DNA from: Streptosporangiaceae bacterium | Lineage (GTDB): Bacteria > Actinomycetota > Actinomycetes > Streptosporangiales > Streptosporangiaceae | Assembly (NCBI GenBank): GCA_019245115.1 | Contig: JAFARZ010000067.1 | Location: 1 to 35,027 of the forward strand | Direction of reading: 5' to 3' | DNA: 35,027 nucleotides | In this document: positions 32,062 through 35,027 of the stretch, one piece after another | Layout of the letters: each line of letters starts with the position of its first letter | How positions within the stretch are numbered: position 1 is the stretch's first letter | Position numbers and translations under genes: made by a program | The notes under the pieces: model-generated | What the model saw: the letters and a program-made list of their open reading frames with translations, nothing else | Databases searched by the model: none | What the model was told of the DNA's origin: nothing

Positions 32062-35027
32062 GACTCTGCTCCCCCTTGCGCTGAGAGCTCTTCCTCGAGG
32101 TCGTCGATCTCGTCCTGGCTCAGCGACACGAGGGTCAGATCCGAGGGCGTACGGCCGGTCGCGAAGGGCGTCATCGAGCTGGCCACGATGGCTTCCAGCG
32201 CGGTCATCCAGGCGTCCGCCAGGTCAGCGACCTCGGCGTCGTCGAGCAGGCCTTCTGGCCACGCCCAGACAGTCCTGAGCTGAGGGCCGTCGGCGCTATC
32301 CACGGTCATCGCGGAGATCGACAGGGTGTGCGGTACGGGCTGCCGAGGGTCGGCTCCGCCCTGGAGAGCCAGGTCGCCCTCGGCCAGTGCCCAGCCGCCG
32401 GACCCGCCGGCGGGGAACCGGCCGAGATAGTTGAAGGCCACGTGCGGAGCGGGCATCCCGGCGAGCGCGTCCCGCGCCTGGGGGCTGAGATACCTCAGCA
32501 CGCCGTACTCGCCGCCCGGCGGCAGACCGCGAAGCTGTTCCTTGACCTGCTTTACGGCCGCGCTGACCGCCCGCCCGCCGGCCTGCACCTGCGGCCAGGC
32601 GACCGGCCCCGGGTCGAGCCGGACCGGATGAATGCTGGTGAACCAGCCGACAGTACGGGACAGGTCAGCGTCCGGTACGAGCCCATCGCGGCCGTGCCGC
32701 TCCAGGTCCAGCACGATGGCAGTACGGTCATCGTGTCCCCGCCTGGCCAGCCAGGGCGGCATCGCCAGCGCGAGCGCGGTCAGCAAGATATCGTCCACGC
32801 CGACGCGGTAGGCGGCAGGAGCAGTGGTGAGCACGGCGGTGGTGCAGCCTGGCGGCACGGTCCGCGAGACGGCGTGAAGCCGCCCGAAAGTGTCTACGTT
32901 AGGGTCCAGTGGCCGGAAGCCGAGCGGCGATTCGACCCGCTTCAGGATCTCTGCCCAGGCCGGCACATGCTCTTCATATGAAGCTTCTGCTGCTATCTCA
33001 GAGAGCCGCCGCGCCCAGTGCCGCAACGATGTGGGCACCGGGTCCAGCACCGGAGGCTGGCCAGCAGCGATCGCGGTACACGCCATCGTGAGATCGGCGA
33101 GCAGGATGCGCCACGAGACACCGTCGACGGCGACATGGTGGATGACCACCAGCAGCAGGTGCCCGGCGCTGCGCACGGCGCCCTGCCCGGCATCGAACCA
33201 GACCGCCTGGACGAGTTGCCCCGCCCCAGGCCGCAGCCGACTGCGGGCCTGGTCCGCCTCGGCCGCGATGCGTGCGGGCCGGTCCGCCTCAGGTACTCCA
33301 GACAGATCGACGCTGCGCAGGCAGTCCCCGGCGCGGACGCTCCCTGCTGGCGGGATCTCCAGCTCCCACGGCTCGTCACCGGGCCCGATGCGGGCTACCA
33401 TCCGCAGCGCATCGTGGTGATCGAGGAGGACCTGCAGCGCCGCGCGCACCTGTTCCGCGGTGTGCGCGGCGGGCACCCGGATCAGCACCGACTGGCTGAA
33501 CGCGTCCATCGGCCCGCCGAGCTCCCGCGCCCATGCCAGAATGGGTGTCAGCGGGACGGGGCCAGTTCCGCATTGCGGCGGATCCCCGGCGGGTCGTTCC
33601 ACCTCGGTCGCTACCGCGGCCAGGGCCCGCACGGTCCGCTTCTCATAGACGTCCTTCGGGCTGATCCGCAGGCCGGCGCGACGTGCCCGGCTCACGAGCT
33701 GGATGGACATGATGCTGTCGCCGCCGAGTTCGAAGAAGCTGCCGTCGATGCCAAGCCCCGGGATCCCGAGCAGTTCCGCGAACAGCTCGCACAGGATGCG
33801 CTCCGGTGGCGTCCGGGGTGCTGGCCCGGTAAGCGACCCGTCGTATCCGGGTTCCGGCAGCGCGGACCGGTCGACTTTTCCCGAGGGGGTCAATGGCAGG
33901 GAGCCGAGCAACATCAACTGGGCCGGCAGCATGTACTCGGGAAGGCGTTCCCGCAGCCACTGGCGTACCTCCGCGACATCCAGCCCGTCCAGCCCATCCG
34001 GCCCTGCGGGCGCGACATAGCCGATGAGCGAGGCCCGCCCGGAGCCGTCGCGGCGCAGCGCCACCGCGGCGGCCGCGACCGCCGGGTGGCGGGCGAGGGT
34101 GGCCTCTATCTCGCCCGGCTCGACCCGGAAGCCCTTGAGGTTGACCATGTTGTCCGAACGGCCGGCGTACTCAAAGGTGCCGTCGGGACGCAGACGCACC
34201 CGGTCGCCGGTGCGATACAGCCGACCGCCCGGCTGGGTACCGTGCGGATCGGCGACGAACCGTTCGGCGGTCAGTGCCGGGCGTCCCGTGTACCCGCGTG
34301 CCAGCCGTGCTCCGCCGACATACAACTCGCCCACCGCTCCCACTGCCACCGGTGAGAGCATGCCGTCGAGCACATGCGCGGTCAGCCCGCCCACCTCCCG
34401 CCCGATCTGGCTGAGATCGCCCCGAAGATCGCCCCTGACATCGACCGCACCGAGAACCCGGGCGGTCACGTGCACGGTCGTCTCGGTGATCCCGTACATG
34501 TTCACGAGCCGCGGGTGGTCCCAGCCGTGCCGCTGCGCCCAGCGGCGCACTGAGCCGCGGTCGAGCGCCTCACCACCGAAGATCACCCAGCGCAGCGCCA
34601 GCGGCGGATTTTCCTGAGCGTCCACCGCTTCCAGCTGGGCGAAGGAGGTCGGCGTCTGGCACAGAACGCTGACCTGGGCCTCGGCAACCAGGCGGTAGAA
34701 GTCTTCGGGGCCGCGGGAGACCCAGTAGGGTACGATGACCAGCCGGCCGCCAGTGCTCAGCGCACCCCACATCTCCCACACGGAGAAGTCGAACGATGTG
34801 CTGTGAAACATCGACCAGACGTCATCCGGGCCGAATCCGAAGAAGCCCTCACCCCAGCGCAGCAACCGGGTGACGGCGGCATGCGTCACTGTGACGCCTT
34901 TGGGGCGGCCGGTAGAACCCGACGTATAGATCACGTACGCCGCGCTATCCCCCGCCACCGGCACCGGCGGCACATCCGCGGCACACCCGGCCAGCACCTC
35001 CCCGCCCGCATCCACCTCCACCACACG
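32058..35027 (-). CDS. nonribosomal peptide synthetase, A-PCP-E, 5' end beyond the window
   Basis: The visible 988 residues start inside an A domain and continue through PCP to an E domain; any upstream C domain and modules are off the right edge. Motifs: [14 protein letters not shown] (A3), FDFSVWE (A4), [11 protein letters not shown] (A5), [15 protein letters not shown] (PCP), [10 protein letters not shown] and NYLGR (E). The pocket reads D-F-W-C-I-G-M-V-H-K by eye. The known Thr code is the same with Asn at the fourth position, so Thr or a close analogue is likely, epimerised to the D form. The acidic C-terminal tail [12 protein letters not shown] looks like a docking helix for NRPS2, whose ATG overlaps this stop (ATGA). 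Confidence 0.95.
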   Translation of the reverse strand, partial: RVVEVDAGGEVLAGCAADVPPVPVAGDSAAYVIYTSGSTGRPKGVTVTHAAVTRLLRWGEGFFGFGPDDVWSMFHSTSFDFSVWEMWGALSTGGRLVIVPYWVSRGPEDFYRLVAEAQVSVLCQTPTSFAQLEAVDAQENPPLALRWVIFGGEALDRGSVRRWAQRHGWDHPRLVNMYGITETTVHVTARVLGAVDVRGDLRGDLSQIGREVGGLTAHVLDGMLSPVAVGAVGELYVGGARLARGYTGRPALTAERFVADPHGTQPGGRLYRTGDRVRLRPDGTFEYAGRSDNMVNLKGFRVEPGEIEATLARHPAVAAAAVALRRDGSGRASLIGYVAPAGPDGLDGLDVAEVRQWLRERLPEYMLPAQLMLLGSLPLTPSGKVDRSALPEPGYDGSLTGPAPRTPPERILCELFAELLGIPGLGIDGSFFELGGDSIMSIQLVSRARRAGLRISPKDVYEKRTVRALAAVATEVERPAGDPPQCGTGPVPLTPILAWARELGGPMDAFSQSVLIRVPAAHTAEQVRAALQVLLDHHDALRMVARIGPGDEPWELEIPPAGSVRAGDCLRSVDLSGVPEADRPARIAAEADQARSRLRPGAGQLVQAVWFDAGQGAVRSAGHLLLVVIHHVAVDGVSWRILLADLTMACTAIAAGQPPVLDPVPTSLRHWARRLSEIAAEASYEEHVPAWAEILKRVESPLGFRPLDPNVDTFGRLHAVSRTVPPGCTTAVLTTAPAAYRVGVDDILLTALALAMPPWLARRGHDDRTAIVLDLERHGRDGLVPDADLSRTVGWFTSIHPVRLDPGPVAWPQVQAGGRAVSAAVKQVKEQLRGLPPGGEYGVLRYLSPQARDALAGMPAPHVAFNYLGRFPAGGSGGWALAEGDLALQGGADPRQPVPHTLSISAMTVDSADGPQLRTVWAWPEGLLDDAEVADLADAWMTALEAIVASSMTPFATGRTPSDLTLVSLSQDEIDDLEEELSAQGGAES

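Overview
The window is very GC-rich and almost fully coding. Genes are packed with ATGA/GTGA-type and 8-bp stop/start overlaps, GTG starts occur, and the content (a Rhodococcus/Mycobacterium-type microcompartment plus an NRPS cluster) points to a filamentous or nocardioform actinomycete. I cannot name the genus. Two unrelated systems meet tail to tail near 7.12 kb. No gap between genes exceeds 300 bp.

Region 1 (1-7134) is a bacterial microcompartment (BMC) locus. A leftward operon reads, in transcription order: class III PLP enzyme (4098-5411), CoA-acylating aldehyde dehydrogenase (2539-4101), tandem-domain shell protein BMC-T (1923-2546), a 149-aa cargo-like protein (1477-1926), pentamer BMC-P (1157-1477), hexamer BMC-H (875-1156) and a second BMC-T (241-882). 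An APC-family permease (5596-7134) is divergent. The 184-bp divergent spacer carries a TTGACA promoter whose -35 lies inside an inverted-repeat operator. The set matches the 'RMM' amino-alcohol BMC type: uptake, PLP-dependent release of an aldehyde, and its capture as acyl-CoA inside a shell. The kinase and alcohol dehydrogenase usual in such loci are not in view and may lie left of position 1. Three genes here carry GC-rich palindromic inserts that keep the reading frame.

Region 2 (7118-35027) is a nonribosomal peptide cluster, all on the minus strand, in two operons. The upstream operon runs from beyond the right edge to 17055: NRPS1 (A-PCP-E, 5' end off-window), NRPS2 (C-A-PCP-E-C-A-PCP), cytochrome P450, MFS exporter, O-carbamoyltransferase fused to a PCP, a stand-alone A domain, and an ArsR-type regulator. 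Pocket residues read by eye suggest Thr-like, Phe (epimerised) and Ser for the three NRPS A domains. No thioesterase domain is seen on the NRPS.

The downstream operon (16810 to 7118) encodes a complete leucine-type 2-oxo-acid chain-elongation set (IPMS-like, LeuC-like, LeuD-like, IPMDH-like, aminotransferase), then a cobalamin-binding radical SAM enzyme resembling PhpK, an A-PCP didomain and a type-II-thioesterase-like protein with Cys in place of the nucleophilic Ser and without the usual Asp and His. My reading is that a homologated amino acid (homophenylalanine is one candidate) is made, loaded on the A-PCP, possibly methylated there, and passed on by the Cys enzyme.

The P450, stand-alone A and carbamoyltransferase-PCP look like a second off-line station that would hydroxylate and carbamoylate an amino acid on a carrier protein. 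These two trans-acting carrier-bound tailoring stations feeding one NRPS are the most interesting part of the window. Short in-frame tandem repeats also recur in linkers and loops of the NRPS-type genes.
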